64,000 nt of DNA from Planctomycetota bacterium (GTDB lineage: Bacteria > Planctomycetota > GCA-002687715 > DRQF01). The stretch lies in assembly GCA_020639295.1 (NCBI GenBank), contig JACKGY010000004.1:310001-374000 (forward strand), in the 5' to 3' direction. Of this stretch, positions 46,213 to 55,401 are shown in pieces (the first letter of the stretch is position 1; every line of letters begins with the position of its first letter). The position numbers and the translations under genes were made by a program. Under the pieces are notes generated by a model. The model was not told the origin of the DNA. It ran no database searches and saw nothing but the letters and a program-made list of their open reading frames with translations.

Positions 46213-48573
46213 GTGACGTTCCAGCGCAGCACCATCCTGCCACTCGTGCTCTTCGTCCTGCTGGCCGGCCTCCTGGTCGGAAGCTGGTACTTCATCCAGC
46301 TCCGTGAGCGCGACGTCCTGGAGGCCCGGCTCGAGGTGACGGCGCGGCAGGTGGGTGCCCGACTCGAGGTGGTCATGGACAATCACCTCGGCGCCCTGCG
46401 GCAGCTCGGCAGGACCCTGCTCGCGCATGGGCAGGTCGACGAGGCGACCTTCCGCGCGGCCTCCTTGGCCCACCAACAGGCCTACCAGGGTCTCCAGGCC
46501 CTGAACTGGGTCGATGGTCAGGGCGTGATCGTCTGGGTCGAGCCGGAGGCTCAGAACCAGGGTGCTCTCGGCCATGACCTGACCCGGCACCCGGTGGCGA
46601 GCGGGACCGTGATCGCCGCGCTGTCATCGGACGAGATCCAGGTCACACCGCCGCTGGAACTCCTCCAGGGTGGTTGGGGCTTCGCGGCCTATCTGCGTCT
46701 CCGGCGCGATGGCGAGACCTTGGGCCTCCTCGATGCGGTCTTCCGTCTGCCCGACCTGCTCGAGTCCTGCATCGACGAGGCCGACCAGACCCAGTTCGCC
46801 TACCTGCTCCGTGATGGCGACGAGCTGCTCGGTGCCTTCGGACCCAGACCGGACGCGAGTCCGAGCCTGCCGATGGCCGCGACGACCGTCGCGGTCGCGG
46901 GTCGCCAGCTCGAGCTCGACGTCGTGGCGGCGCCGCAGGTGGAGGTCGCCAAGGGAACCTGGGTCGACGAGGCCTTGCTGGTCTTCGGTCTGATCCTGGC
47001 CGCGACCCTGGCCTTCCTGATCCGTGTCGCCGCCGATCGCGGCGACCGGGCCGAGCTGAGCGCGCGGCGCCTGCGCATCCTGGTCGAGAATGCCCCCGAC
47101 GCGATCGTGTCGCTCGACCCGGCCACGGGCTGCTTCATCGACGGCAATCAACGCTTCCTGCGCATGTTCGGCCTGAGCGCGGAGCGTCTGCCGGCGACCC
47201 GGCCCATCGACCTCAGCCCCGAACTCCAGCCAGGGGGCGAGACCTCGGCGGCGGCCTTCGCGAAGCAGGTCGAGAAGGCACGTGCGGGCGAGGGCTCCGC
47301 CTTCGAGTGGACCTTCATCGGTCCGGACGGCGAGCACATCCTCGGCGAGGTCCACCTGATCGACGTCCCCAATCGCAGACGGGAGATCGTCCGGGCCAGC
47401 ATCACCGACATCACGCGTCGCCATGAACTCGAGGTGCAGCTCCGACGCACGCAGGCCAACGAGGCCATGGGGCGACTCGCCGGCTGCGTGGCCCATGACT
47501 TCAACAACCTCTTGACCGCCATCCTCGGCTCGGCCGAGATGATCGGCGACGGCCCGACGGCCGACGGCGAGACCCGCGAGCTGTCCACGACCATCATCGA
47601 GATCTGCGGCCGGGCGGGGAACCTGACCCGGCAGCTCCTCGCCTTCAGCCGCCATACCGCGCTGAAGCCGCGGCCGCTCGACCTGGCCGACGTGGTGCGC
47701 GGGCTGCAGCCGATGCTCGACCGGCTGCTGCGCGGCGGCATCGAGATCGTGACCCGGCTGGACTCCACGCGGCGGATCGTCGCCGACCCCGGGCAGATCG
47801 AGATCCTGCTCCTCAACCTGGTGGTCAACGCGCGTGACGCCATGCCGAGAGGGGGACGGATCATGCTGGTCGTGGCCGACGAGGGCGAGGATCGGGTCAT
47901 GCTCGCGGTCGAGGACGATGGCGAGGGGATCGCCGCGGAGATCCGCGAGCGGATCTTCGAGCCTTACTTCACCACCAAGCACCCGGATGTCGGCACCGGC
48001 ATCGGGCTGGCCACGGTGAAACAGATCGTGAAGGAGGCCGGGGGCCGGATCTCGGTGACCAGCTCGCCCGGTCAAGGGGCGCGTTTCTCGGCCGTCTTTC
48101 CGGCCTGCGAGCAGAAGGTCGTGGCCGTCGGCATTCCGGCGGTCGAGAACCGCCGGAGCATCGTGAGTGAACGCACGGTGCTGGTGGTGGAGGACGACCC
48201 GGACGTGCGCGAATCCCTGGTTCGTGCCCTGAGGAGCTGCGGCTGCAAGGTGCTGGCGGCGGGCAGTGGCGAGGATGCCGTCCGGGTCGAGCAACGAAGC
48301 GCGCGATTGGACCTTCTGGTGACCGACATCGTCCTGCCGGGGATGACCGGCATCGAATTGCTCGGCCTGTTGCAGGCGCGGCGGCCGCGGCTGCCGGCGC
48401 TCCTGGTGTCGGGCTACGCGGTCTCGGCGCTCGACTTCGACCAGCTCGAGGGCGCGACCGTCGATCTGCTCACCAAGCCCTTCCCGCCCTCCGTGTTCCT
48501 GGCCAGGGTGGAGGAGTTGCTCGCCAGCGTCGTCGACGACGACCGAGGACGGGGTCGCGGGCCGCGATCCTGA
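46213..48573 (+). CDS. Hybrid sensor histidine kinase (periplasmic sensor, PAS, kinase, receiver)
   Basis: A 786-residue membrane kinase starting at GTG 46213. Helix 1 is about residues 8-28 (ILPLVLFVLLAGLLVGSWYF) and helix 2 about 253-274. The periplasmic loop of about 220 residues resembles a CHASE-type sensor (LNWVDGQGVIVWVEPE). A PAS domain follows (ILVENAPDAIVSLD, GNQRFLRMFG). HisKA has AHDFNNLLTAILG with His428. The ATPase domain has NLVVNARDAMPRGG and GTGIGLATVKQI. The C-terminal receiver has VVEDDPDVRES and VTDIVLPGMTG with Asp705, and the Lys of LTKPFPP. All catalytic residues look intact. No output regulator gene is adjacent, so the partner is elsewhere. Ligand unknown. Confidence 0.93.
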   Translation: MTFQRSTILPLVLFVLLAGLLVGSWYFIQLRERDVLEARLEVTARQVGARLEVVMDNHLGALRQLGRTLLAHGQVDEATFRAASLAHQQAYQGLQALNWVDGQGVIVWVEPEAQNQGALGHDLTRHPVASGTVIAALSSDEIQVTPPLELLQGGWGFAAYLRLRRDGETLGLLDAVFRLPDLLESCIDEADQTQFAYLLRDGDELLGAFGPRPDASPSLPMAATTVAVAGRQLELDVVAAPQVEVAKGTWVDEALLVFGLILAATLAFLIRVAADRGDRAELSARRLRILVENAPDAIVSLDPATGCFIDGNQRFLRMFGLSAERLPATRPIDLSPELQPGGETSAAAFAKQVEKARAGEGSAFEWTFIGPDGEHILGEVHLIDVPNRRREIVRASITDITRRHELEVQLRRTQANEAMGRLAGCVAHDFNNLLTAILGSAEMIGDGPTADGETRELSTTIIEICGRAGNLTRQLLAFSRHTALKPRPLDLADVVRGLQPMLDRLLRGGIEIVTRLDSTRRIVADPGQIEILLLNLVVNARDAMPRGGRIMLVVADEGEDRVMLAVEDDGEGIAAEIRERIFEPYFTTKHPDVGTGIGLATVKQIVKEAGGRISVTSSPGQGARFSAVFPACEQKVVAVGIPAVENRRSIVSERTVLVVEDDPDVRESLVRALRSCGCKVLAAGSGEDAVRVEQRSARLDLLVTDIVLPGMTGIELLGLLQARRPRLPALLVSGYAVSALDFDQLEGATVDLLTKPFPPSVFLARVEELLASVVDDDRGRGRGPRS

Positions 48574-48597
48574 TCACGGCCCGCTCGATCCGGTCGT

Positions 48598-50043
48598 TCA
48601 GATGATGGTGATGCGGTAGAGCTCGCTCAGGCGGCCGAAGAAGCCGTCATACTCGTAGCTCTGCGTGTCGATCGTCTGGCCGACGAGCCAGGGGAAGTTC
48701 GGCACGGTGAAGGGGATGTTGTAGAAACCGCCGGCGGGAATCGTGGCGAAGGGCACGCTGTAGCCGAGGGGCGGGTAGGTACCGAGCCAGTAGATGCCGT
48801 AGGGCGGTGCGATCAGCGGCGCGGTCGTGAAGTTGTAGCCGACGAAGATCGTGTGGCCCTGGACACCGGTGTGCTGCGCCACCGCATTCTGGCCGATGGC
48901 GACCGTGGCCGGTCCGGTGAGCGAGGGGCCGGGGATGGCCTCGATCGCCTTCGGCTGGCCGAAGTCGACCGCGCCCGGGTTGGCCGTGTTGTGCAGGGTG
49001 ATCGTCTCGGCGGCGGTGTCGATGATGCCGTTGCCGTTCAGGTCGTAGAGGAGGAGGACGCGATCGTCACCGCCGTCCTCGGCGACCAGCAGGGCGGTCG
49101 AGCCGTCGTGGAGCACGATCTCGCCGATGTTGTCGATCAGGCTGGTCAGGGTCGGCGTCCAGTAGACCCGGGCCTCGTTGGGATCGGCGACGTCGCCGTC
49201 GTTGTTCAGATCCTCGAGCACGTAGATCGTGTCCGGCGTCCCGCGGTCGGCGACCCAGATCCGGCCGTCGCGGCCGAGGGTCATGTCGAAGGCCGCGGCG
49301 ACGCTGCCGGGCAGGATGAAGTAGGGGGTGACCTCGCCGGCGTCGTTGAAGTCGAGATCGCCGTTCAGGTCGTCGAGCGCGTAGACGCCGCCGGAGGCGC
49401 CGGTATTGGTGGCCTGGAGGACGAACAGGCGTCCGCTGGCGTTGGCGAGCACCGAAGAGGGAATCGCGATGTCGGGGTTGCCGGCGGCGATCGCGACCTG
49501 GTTCTCCCAGACCACCGTGGCGTCACCGGCATCGTTGGCGTCGCCGTTGTCGTTGACGTCGACCAGCTTGATGATCCGGTCGGCGGAGAAGGTACCGTTG
49601 CCCGAGACGGCGAGGTACATCGACACCGGTGATCCGGCCTGCATGCTGATGCCCAGGATCGAGCCGAACTGCACCGCGGACTGGTTGCTGGCGTCGAAGA
49701 AGACCCCGGCCTCGCCGGCGTCGTCGGCATCGCCGTCCAGGTTGTTGTTGAGCAACCAGACCACCTGGCTGTTGCTGGAGTCGGCGACGAAGACCCGACC
49801 GTCCTGGCTCACCGTGATGTCCTGGATGGTCGCGATCGCGGGACCGTTGGCGCCCGTGTACCAGGGCACGCATTCGCCGGCGCCTTCGGTGCTGAAGTCG
49901 AAGTTGAAGTCGTTGAGCGCCCAGATCTGATCCCCGGCGCGATCGCCGAGGAGGATGAAGCCGGAGCGTCGTGGGAGATAGTCCTGCGCCTGCGCGCACA
50001 CGCAGATCAGCAGGACTGCGCTGAGACTAGTCAGAATCTTCAT
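48598..50043 (-). CDS. Secreted propeller-like protein with calcium-type Asp repeats
   Basis: A 481-residue protein with a signal peptide (MKILTSLSAVLLICVCAQAQ). The main part consists of repeats of the type ITVSQDGRVFVADSSNSQVVWL and MTLGRDGRIWVADRGTPDTIYVL, which fits an NHL-like beta-propeller. Between them are Asp-rich loops: NNNLDGDADDAGEAG, DVNDNGDANDAGDA, DDLNGDLDFNDAGE and DLNNDGDVADPNEA. These resemble dockerin or EF-hand calcium loops. The last 110 residues are a beta module (from PGPSLTGPATVAIGQ to LSELYRITII) similar in style to the end of the GH18 enzyme. It is likely a surface or secreted protein. Function unknown. It converges with the kinase gene 24 bases away. Confidence 0.75.
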   Translation of the reverse strand: MKILTSLSAVLLICVCAQAQDYLPRRSGFILLGDRAGDQIWALNDFNFDFSTEGAGECVPWYTGANGPAIATIQDITVSQDGRVFVADSSNSQVVWLLNNNLDGDADDAGEAGVFFDASNQSAVQFGSILGISMQAGSPVSMYLAVSGNGTFSADRIIKLVDVNDNGDANDAGDATVVWENQVAIAAGNPDIAIPSSVLANASGRLFVLQATNTGASGGVYALDDLNGDLDFNDAGEVTPYFILPGSVAAAFDMTLGRDGRIWVADRGTPDTIYVLEDLNNDGDVADPNEARVYWTPTLTSLIDNIGEIVLHDGSTALLVAEDGGDDRVLLLYDLNGNGIIDTAAETITLHNTANPGAVDFGQPKAIEAIPGPSLTGPATVAIGQNAVAQHTGVQGHTIFVGYNFTTAPLIAPPYGIYWLGTYPPLGYSVPFATIPAGGFYNIPFTVPNFPWLVGQTIDTQSYEYDGFFGRLSELYRITII

Positions 50044-50136
50044 GGCCGGGACCTCTTCTACTGGCTGAAGGAAACAGGGTCAGACTGCGAGCATACGCTG
50101 GCGGTCGGCCCGTTGTAGAGCTTATGAGAATGAATC

Positions 50137-50832
50137 TCAATAGCTTTTGTCGAGGTCGTCGAGGAAGCCGGCCAGCGCGTCGGCCTGTTCGGCACTGAAC
50201 TCGTGGCCGCTGGGGAAGATACGGAAGTCGACCGGAGCCCCCCGCGCGCCGAGCTTGGCGACGGAGGCCTCGCTGGCCGTCCGGGGCAGGAACTCGTCGT
50301 GTTCGCCGTGGAGGACCAGGATGGGGGGGAGCCGGGACGCGTCGGCGTCGTCGGGCCAGATCTCGGCCTTGAGACGTGAGCAGACCGAGACCAGCGAGGC
50401 GTAGCGCTCCGGCGATTGCAGCAGCATCAGGCCGGCCTGGTAGCCACCCTGGGAGTAGCCGACCAGGTGAACACGTCCCGGCTCGAGACCCTCCGCGGCG
50501 ACCACCCGGTCGATCTCGGCCTCCAGCCAGCGACTGGTCCGCCCGGCGGACTCGAGGAAGGCCTCCTGGTCACCGGTGTAGAGGTACCAGGCGCGGCCGA
50601 CGATGCGGCCGTCACCCAGCTTCTTCTCGAAGGGCAAGGGGCCGTCCGGCACCAGGAGGTGGCGTCCGCCGGCGAGCAGGCGTTCGCCGAGTCGGCGTTG
50701 GATCACCGTGCCGTTCTGCCCCATGCCATGGAGGAGCACGGCGAGCGAGCGAGCCGGTCCGGGCCGCGCCGGTCTGAGGAGGCGCATCGGGACCTCGATC
50801 TCGAATCGGCTGTTCCAGGTCTGCTCGTCCAT
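50137..50832 (-). CDS. Alpha/beta-hydrolase, carboxylesterase/phospholipase type
   Basis: A 231-residue cytoplasmic serine hydrolase. LAVLLHGMGQNG gives the oxyanion-hole region and VGYSQGGYQAG the nucleophile elbow Ser. The Asp is in ILVLHGEHDEFLP and the His in PSGHEFS, so the triad is complete. This pattern fits the abhydrolase_2 group (carboxylesterases, lysophospholipase-like), but the substrate is unknown. ATG 50832 is preferred; GTG 50841 is an in-frame alternative. It is a single gene upstream of, and divergent from, the PTS EIIA gene at 51005. Confidence 0.88.
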   Translation of the reverse strand: MDEQTWNSRFEIEVPMRLLRPARPGPARSLAVLLHGMGQNGTVIQRRLGERLLAGGRHLLVPDGPLPFEKKLGDGRIVGRAWYLYTGDQEAFLESAGRTSRWLEAEIDRVVAAEGLEPGRVHLVGYSQGGYQAGLMLLQSPERYASLVSVCSRLKAEIWPDDADASRLPPILVLHGEHDEFLPRTASEASVAKLGARGAPVDFRIFPSGHEFSAEQADALAGFLDDLDKSY

Positions 50833-51004
50833 GCCGCCCACTCCGCATTTGAGAGCCGGACGCTCGCCGGCTATCCTGCCGGATCGCTCCGGGTCGCTTC
50901 GTCCCGCGTGCCGCCGCCTGCGCCTCGGGGTCCGAGCCGGCGGTCGGCGGCGTCCGCATCATAGGCGGGCGACCGCGATGGCTCCCATGTTTCCGGGTGG
51001 GTTC

Positions 51005-51505
51005 ATGTACCAGCTCTCAGAACTCCTGCCGCCGACGCGCATCGTCAACCTCGAGACCACCGACAAGGCTTCGGCGCTCCAGCGCCTGCTCGACGTTCTC
51101 GCCGAGACCAGGGCGATCAAGGAGCGGGTCGCCGCCGAGGAGGCGATCATGAGTCGCGAGGTCCTGATGAGTACCGGAGTCGGCTACGGCATCGCGGTGC
51201 CGCACGCCCGTCTCGGCACGGTCGACGAGTTCGCCTGCGCGCTGGGCATCTCCCAGGACGGCATCAACTACTCGTCCATCATCGACGACCGGCCGGTGAA
51301 GCTGGTCTGCATGATCGTCGGACCCAACGGCAAGCACGACGAGTACCTCAAGATCCTCGCCATGCTGATGCGGTTCCTGAAGAGCGAGCGCGGCAAGATC
51401 CTGGCCGCCTACAGCCTCGGTGAGGTCCATGGCTTCACCCTGAAGTACGACACCTCCGAGGGCGGCCCGTCGTCCTCGGCCACGCGGTTCGGGGGCGCGT
51501 CCTGA
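51005..51505 (+). CDS. PTS EIIA-like (fructose/nitrogen type) phosphocarrier or regulator
   Basis: A 166-residue cytoplasmic EIIA domain of the mannitol/fructose/PtsN type. The phosphorylation site is His67 in STGVGYGIAVPHARL, which matches the family signature. The N-terminal LLPPTRIVNLETTDKASALQRLL and the later LKILAMLMRFLK segment also fit. Length is that of PtsN-like single-domain proteins. No PTS permease genes are nearby, so a regulatory role is more likely than sugar import. ATG 51005 is chosen as the domain start; ATG 50978 is an alternative. prfB begins 45 bases downstream. Confidence 0.88.
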   Translation: MYQLSELLPPTRIVNLETTDKASALQRLLDVLAETRAIKERVAAEEAIMSREVLMSTGVGYGIAVPHARLGTVDEFACALGISQDGINYSSIIDDRPVKLVCMIVGPNGKHDEYLKILAMLMRFLKSERGKILAAYSLGEVHGFTLKYDTSEGGPSSSATRFGGAS

Positions 51506-51550
51506 GGACGGCCGCCGCGACCACGCCCGCAACCGAACAGAAGGAAGACC

Positions 51551-52658
51551 ATGATCTACGAACTCGAGACCGGAATCGAGAAGCTGCGCGAGGGCCTGTC
51601 CAACCTGAAGGACTCTCTTTGACTTCGCCGGCAAGCAGGTGAAGGTCGGCGAGCTCGAGGCTCGCATGTCGGATGCCGGATTCTGGGACGACCAGGAGAA
51701 GGCCCAGGGCGTCATCCGTGAGCTCAAGGTCGCGCGGCGCGTGGTCGAGTCCCTGGGCTCGCTCGACGCCGAACTCGTCGATCTCGCCGAACTGGCCGAG
51801 ATGGTCGAGGGCGACCCCGAGCAGGAGAAACAGATCCTCTCCGAGCTCGAGGGGCTGACCGAGCGCTTCGAGCGGCTCGAACTCGAGGCCCTGTTCAGCG
51901 GCCCGAACGACACCCGTCCGGCCATCATGACCATCCAGGCCGGCAACGGCGGCACCGATGCCACCGATTTCGCCGAGATGCTGATGCGCATGTACATCCG
52001 CTGGGCCGAGGCCTCGGAGATCAAGTACAAGACGCAGGAGCTGACTCCCAACGACGAGGCCGGGATCAAGAACGCCACGATCCGTTTCGAGGGCGAGTAC
52101 GCCTACGGTCGCCTCAAGAGCGAGGTCGGCGTCCACCGGCTGATCCGCATCTCGCCCTTCAACGCAGCCGGCAAGCGCCAGACCTCCTTCGTCGGCATCG
52201 ACGTCATCCCCGAGATCGAGGACGACGACACCATCGAGATCCTCGACAAGGACCTCAAGATCGACACCTACCGCGCCGGCGGCAAGGGTGGTCAGCACGT
52301 CAACACCTCGGACTCGGCGGTGCGGATCACGCACCTGCCCACCGGACTCGTCGTGCAGTGTCAGAACGAACGGTCGCAGCACAAGAACAAGGCGCAGGCC
52401 CTCAAGGTGCTCAAGGGGCGCCTGGCCAGGCTGCGCGAGGAAGAACGCGAGAAGGAGATCGCCTCGGCCTACGACGCCAAGGGCGAGATCGCCTTCGGAA
52501 GCCAGATCCGGACCTACACCCTGCAGCCCTACACGCTGGTCAAGGACCATCGCACGGGTTGTGAGAACGGCGACGTCCAGGGCGTCCTCGACGGCGACCT
52601 CGACCGATTCATGGAGGCCTGGCTCCGCGAGCAGGCCGGAAAGGGGGACCAGAAGTGA
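51551..52658 (+). CDS. prfB: Peptide chain release factor 2, with programmed +1 frameshift
   Basis: RF2 releases peptides at UGA and UAA. ATG 51551 follows AAGGAAG (51541-51547). The first 23 codons end ...LSNLKDSL; then TGA 51620-51622 must be bypassed by a +1 shift on CTT-TGAC, continuing DFAGKQVKVGELEARM. The joined protein has 368 residues. The stop-recognition tripeptide is SPF (ISPFNAAGKR), which marks RF2 rather than RF1, and the catalytic GGQ is in AGGKGGQHVNTS. A low level of RF2 favours the shift, so the gene is self-regulated. Its last TGA overlaps the GTG of purH (GTGA), which implies translational coupling. Confidence 0.95.
51608..51623 (+). promoter_or_regulatory. RF2 programmed frameshift site
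   Basis: AAGGAC-TCT-CTT-TGAC. The SD-like AAGGA lies 3 bases before the CTT slip codon, followed by an in-frame TGA with C as the next base. This is the same layout and spacing as the E. coli prfB site (AGGGGG-TAT-CTT-TGAC). The downstream coding frame begins with GAC at 51621. Confidence 0.95.
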
Positions 52659-54226
52659 GCAGCAAGGAGATCAGGATCGAACGCGCGCTCCTGAGCGTGT
52701 TCAAGAAGGACGGCATCCTCGATCTCGCCCGCGCCCTGGCGCGTCGAGGGGTCGAGATCCTGTCGACCGGCGGGACCGCGCGCATGCTGCGCGAGGCGGG
52801 CCTGGAGATCGTCGACGTCGCCGAGGTCACCGGCTTTCCCGAGATGATGGACGGCCGGGTCAAGACCCTGCATCCCCGCGTCCATGGCGGCCTGCTCATG
52901 CGCCGTGACCTCGCCGAACATCGCGAGGCCGCGACCCGGAACGGCATCCGACCGATCGATCTGGTCGTGGTGAACCTCTATCCCTTCGGCGAGGTGATCG
53001 CCAAGCCCGAGGTCGACGAGGCCGAGGCGATCGAGATGATCGACATCGGCGGGCCGACCATGATCAGGAGCGCGGCCAAGAACCACGAGTTCGTCACCGT
53101 CCTCACCCAGCCCGAGGACTACGCCGACTTCGTCGATGCCTTCGAGGGTCAGGACGGCCGGACGACCCACGCCCAGCGTCGGGCCTGGGCGCGCAAGGCC
53201 TTCCAGACCACGGCCGCCTACGACGCGGCCATCCAGGACTGGATGGGCGCCGAGTTCCTCCCCGAGCGACTCACGGTGAGCTTCACCCGCAAGCAGGCCC
53301 TCCGCTACGGCGAGAATCCGCACCAGGAGGCCGCCGCCTACCTCGCCGACCGCCGTCCGGCCGACGCCGCCGTCGCCTGGGCCGAGCAGCTCAACGGCAA
53401 GGAACTGAGCTTCAACAACTACCTCGACGCCGATGCCGCGTTCGAGTGCGCCAAGAGCCTGCCCGACGTCTCCTGCGCGGTGATCAAGCACAAGAACCCC
53501 TGCGGCGCCGCCAGCCACGCCAGCAGCCAGAGCGAGGCCTTCCTCGCCGCGCACGCGGGCGACCCGGTCTCGGCCTACGGCGGCATCGTCGCCTTCAACC
53601 GTCCGCTCGAGCGTGGCACCGCGGAACTCATCGCCACGAAGGACAAGTTCTTCGAGGTGATCATCGCACCGAGCTACGAGGACGGCGCGATCGAGGTCCT
53701 GCAGACCGGAGCCAAGTGGGGCAAGAACGTCCGCATCCTCGCGACCGGTCCGATCGGCCCGCGTCAGGACGACGGTGAACGCGAGCTGCGCTGGATCCGC
53801 GGCGGCATGCTGGTGGAGACCCCGGACCGCAGCATTCCGCCGGAGCTCGAGCCGGCGACCAGTCGCGTGCCGGACGACCGCGAGCGCCAGGACCTGCTCT
53901 TCGCCTGGGCCCTCTGCCGGCACGTCACCAGCAACGCGATCGTCTTCGTCAAGGATCGCCGGCTGATCGGCGTCGGCGCCGGCCAGATGAGCCGCATCGA
54001 CTCGGTCGAGCTGGCGGCGAAGAAGGGTGGCGCGCTCTGCGATGGCGCCGTGATGGCCTCGGATGCCTTCTTCCCCTTCGCCGACGGCATCCTCGCCGCG
54101 CATGCCGCGGGCGTGCGCGCCGTCATCCAGCCGGGGGGCTCGATCCGCGACCAGGAGGTCACGAAGGCCTGTGACGAGGCCGGTATCGCGATGGTTCTCA
54201 CCGGGCGCCGGCACTTCCGCCATTGA
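52655..54226 (+). CDS. purH: Bifunctional AICAR transformylase / IMP cyclohydrolase
   Basis: Catalyses the last two steps of IMP synthesis, using 10-formyl-tetrahydrofolate. It has 523 residues. The N-terminal cyclohydrolase (MGS-like) domain has ILSTGGTARMLREAG and DGRVKTLHPRVHGGLL. The transformylase domain has LRYGENPHQEAA, IKHKNPCGAA and AYGGIVAFNR. Both active sites look complete. The start is GTG 52655, overlapping the prfB stop by 4 bases, with AAGGGGGACC as the upstream ribosome site. A strong terminator follows at 54245. Joint expression with RF2 is unusual but the overlap makes it likely here. Confidence 0.96.
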   Translation: MSSKEIRIERALLSVFKKDGILDLARALARRGVEILSTGGTARMLREAGLEIVDVAEVTGFPEMMDGRVKTLHPRVHGGLLMRRDLAEHREAATRNGIRPIDLVVVNLYPFGEVIAKPEVDEAEAIEMIDIGGPTMIRSAAKNHEFVTVLTQPEDYADFVDAFEGQDGRTTHAQRRAWARKAFQTTAAYDAAIQDWMGAEFLPERLTVSFTRKQALRYGENPHQEAAAYLADRRPADAAVAWAEQLNGKELSFNNYLDADAAFECAKSLPDVSCAVIKHKNPCGAASHASSQSEAFLAAHAGDPVSAYGGIVAFNRPLERGTAELIATKDKFFEVIIAPSYEDGAIEVLQTGAKWGKNVRILATGPIGPRQDDGERELRWIRGGMLVETPDRSIPPELEPATSRVPDDRERQDLLFAWALCRHVTSNAIVFVKDRRLIGVGAGQMSRIDSVELAAKKGGALCDGAVMASDAFFPFADGILAAHAAGVRAVIQPGGSIRDQEVTKACDEAGIAMVLTGRRHFRH

Positions 54227-54244
54227 GCCCGACCACGACCGCGC

Positions 54245-54286
54245 CGGACCCCGCCGACTGCCATCGGTGGGGTCCGATCGTTTTTT
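54245..54286 (+). terminator. Rho-independent terminator after purH
   Basis: A 13-bp stem (54245-54257 with 54264-54276, one G:T pair) and a 6-base loop, followed by ATCG and TTTTTT (54281-54286). This is the clearest intrinsic terminator in the window. Confidence 0.92.
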
Positions 54287-54361
54287 CGCCCAGCTCCGGG
54301 ATTCGCTGACGCCGGTGCCGATCCGGCGACATGGTGCTGCGAAACCCGAAAGGAGCATCCC

Positions 54362-54766
54362 ATGCCGAGACTCATCGCCTCGGTCGTCGCCGGCTACGCC
54401 GTGATGGCCGTCATCCTCATGGCCCTGTTCTTCGTCCTCGTCGTCGCCGGTGCCTTCGGCGCCGATCCGCGGAACGCCCCGGAGCTTCCCGGCACGCCGA
54501 TCATCCTCCTGATCCTCGCCATCGGCATCCTCGCGGCCGCGGTCGGCGCCGTGGTCACCACCATCGTGGCGCGCCAGGGGCATGCCCGGGCGATCCTGGG
54601 TCTGATCCTCCTCGTCCTCCTGCTCTGGGTCGTCTCGAGTTTCGGCCAGAACGACGAGCCCCTGCTTCTGCGCTTCGGCAATCTGGTCACCGGCATCACG
54701 GGGATCGTCCTGGGCTGGCGCTTCGAGCTGCGACGTCGGCAGCTCCGGGAACTGCGCGCGGACTGA
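54362..54766 (+). CDS. Small four-helix membrane protein
   Basis: A 134-residue inner-membrane protein with four hydrophobic helices: ASVVAGYAVMAVILMALFFVL, IILLILAIGILAAAVGAVV, AILGLILLVLLLWVVSSF and a shorter one near NLVTGITGIVLGW. The C-terminal tail is Arg rich (ELRRRQLRELRAD). ATG 54362 follows GAAAGGAGCATCCC, a good ribosome site. No family is recognised. It lies between the purH terminator and a convergent ECF sigma gene whose stop is 5 bases away. Confidence 0.75.
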   Translation: MPRLIASVVAGYAVMAVILMALFFVLVVAGAFGADPRNAPELPGTPIILLILAIGILAAAVGAVVTTIVARQGHARAILGLILLVLLLWVVSSFGQNDEPLLLRFGNLVTGITGIVLGWRFELRRRQLRELRAD

Positions 54767-54771
54767 CCGGG

Positions 54772-55353
54772 TCAGTCGATCTCGTCGAAGACCGAGGGGC
54801 CGAGCACCTGGCGCAGCCGGGCCAGGGCGCGGTTGTAGCGCAGGGAACAGGCGTTCGGGCTGCAACCGATCAGGTTCGCGACCACCCCGTTGTCGAGCCC
54901 TTCGATCGCGCGCAGGACCACCACCGCGCGATCCTGGGCCTCCAGGGTCTCGATCGCATCGAGCACGAGGTCGCGGCGCTCTGGGTCCGGAGTCCCCGGA
55001 GACGGGGCGGAGGGCTCGAAGGCGAGCCCCGCGTTCGGGCCACGGCGCAGCAGCTTGCGGAGCAGGTTGTTGAGCAGCTGCAGCTGGGTGGTCGCCAGGA
55101 AGCGAAGCAGGACGGGCGTGACCCGTCCGGCGCGTTCCTCGATCTCGGGCAGGCGGGGGAGCGCTACGGCCCAGGTCTCCTGGACCAGGTCCTCGGGCTC
55201 CAGGAGCCCGGTCGCGCCACCGGCGAGCCGGTGGCGGGCCTGGGCGAGGAGGAGCGGACCGAAGCGGTGGATGATCCAGGCGATGCTCTGCTCGTCGCCG
55301 GCGCGGGCGGCGCGCACGTGGATGCTGGTGAGGTCGTAGCAGTCGGCGGTCAT
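54772..55353 (-). CDS. ECF-type sigma factor, divergent from a Ser/Thr kinase
   Basis: A 193-residue ECF sigma factor. Region 2 is IIHRFGPLLLAQARHRL with LEPEDLVQETWAVALPRLPE. Region 4 is LDAIETLEAQDRAVVVLRAIEGL, then GVVANLIGCSPNACSLRYNRALARLRQ, the helix-turn-helix. ATG 55353 is used; in-frame starts upstream are less likely because the sigma homology begins here. The start codon lies 48 bases from that of the membrane Ser/Thr kinase on the other strand. Planctomycetota carry many ECF factors genetically paired with Ser/Thr kinases, so kinase control of this factor is a reasonable inference. No anti-sigma gene is present. Confidence 0.88.
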   Translation of the reverse strand: MTADCYDLTSIHVRAARAGDEQSIAWIIHRFGPLLLAQARHRLAGGATGLLEPEDLVQETWAVALPRLPEIEERAGRVTPVLLRFLATTQLQLLNNLLRKLLRRGPNAGLAFEPSAPSPGTPDPERRDLVLDAIETLEAQDRAVVVLRAIEGLDNGVVANLIGCSPNACSLRYNRALARLRQVLGPSVFDEID

Positions 55354-55401
55354 GGCGACATGGTAGACCCGGCTCGGGACTTCCGGGCAAGATGATCCGG
55401 A

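Noticed and set aside
51639..52658. prfB starting at GTG 51639
   Set aside because: Coding clearly continues upstream through the +1 frameshift site to ATG 51551 with a good ribosome site.
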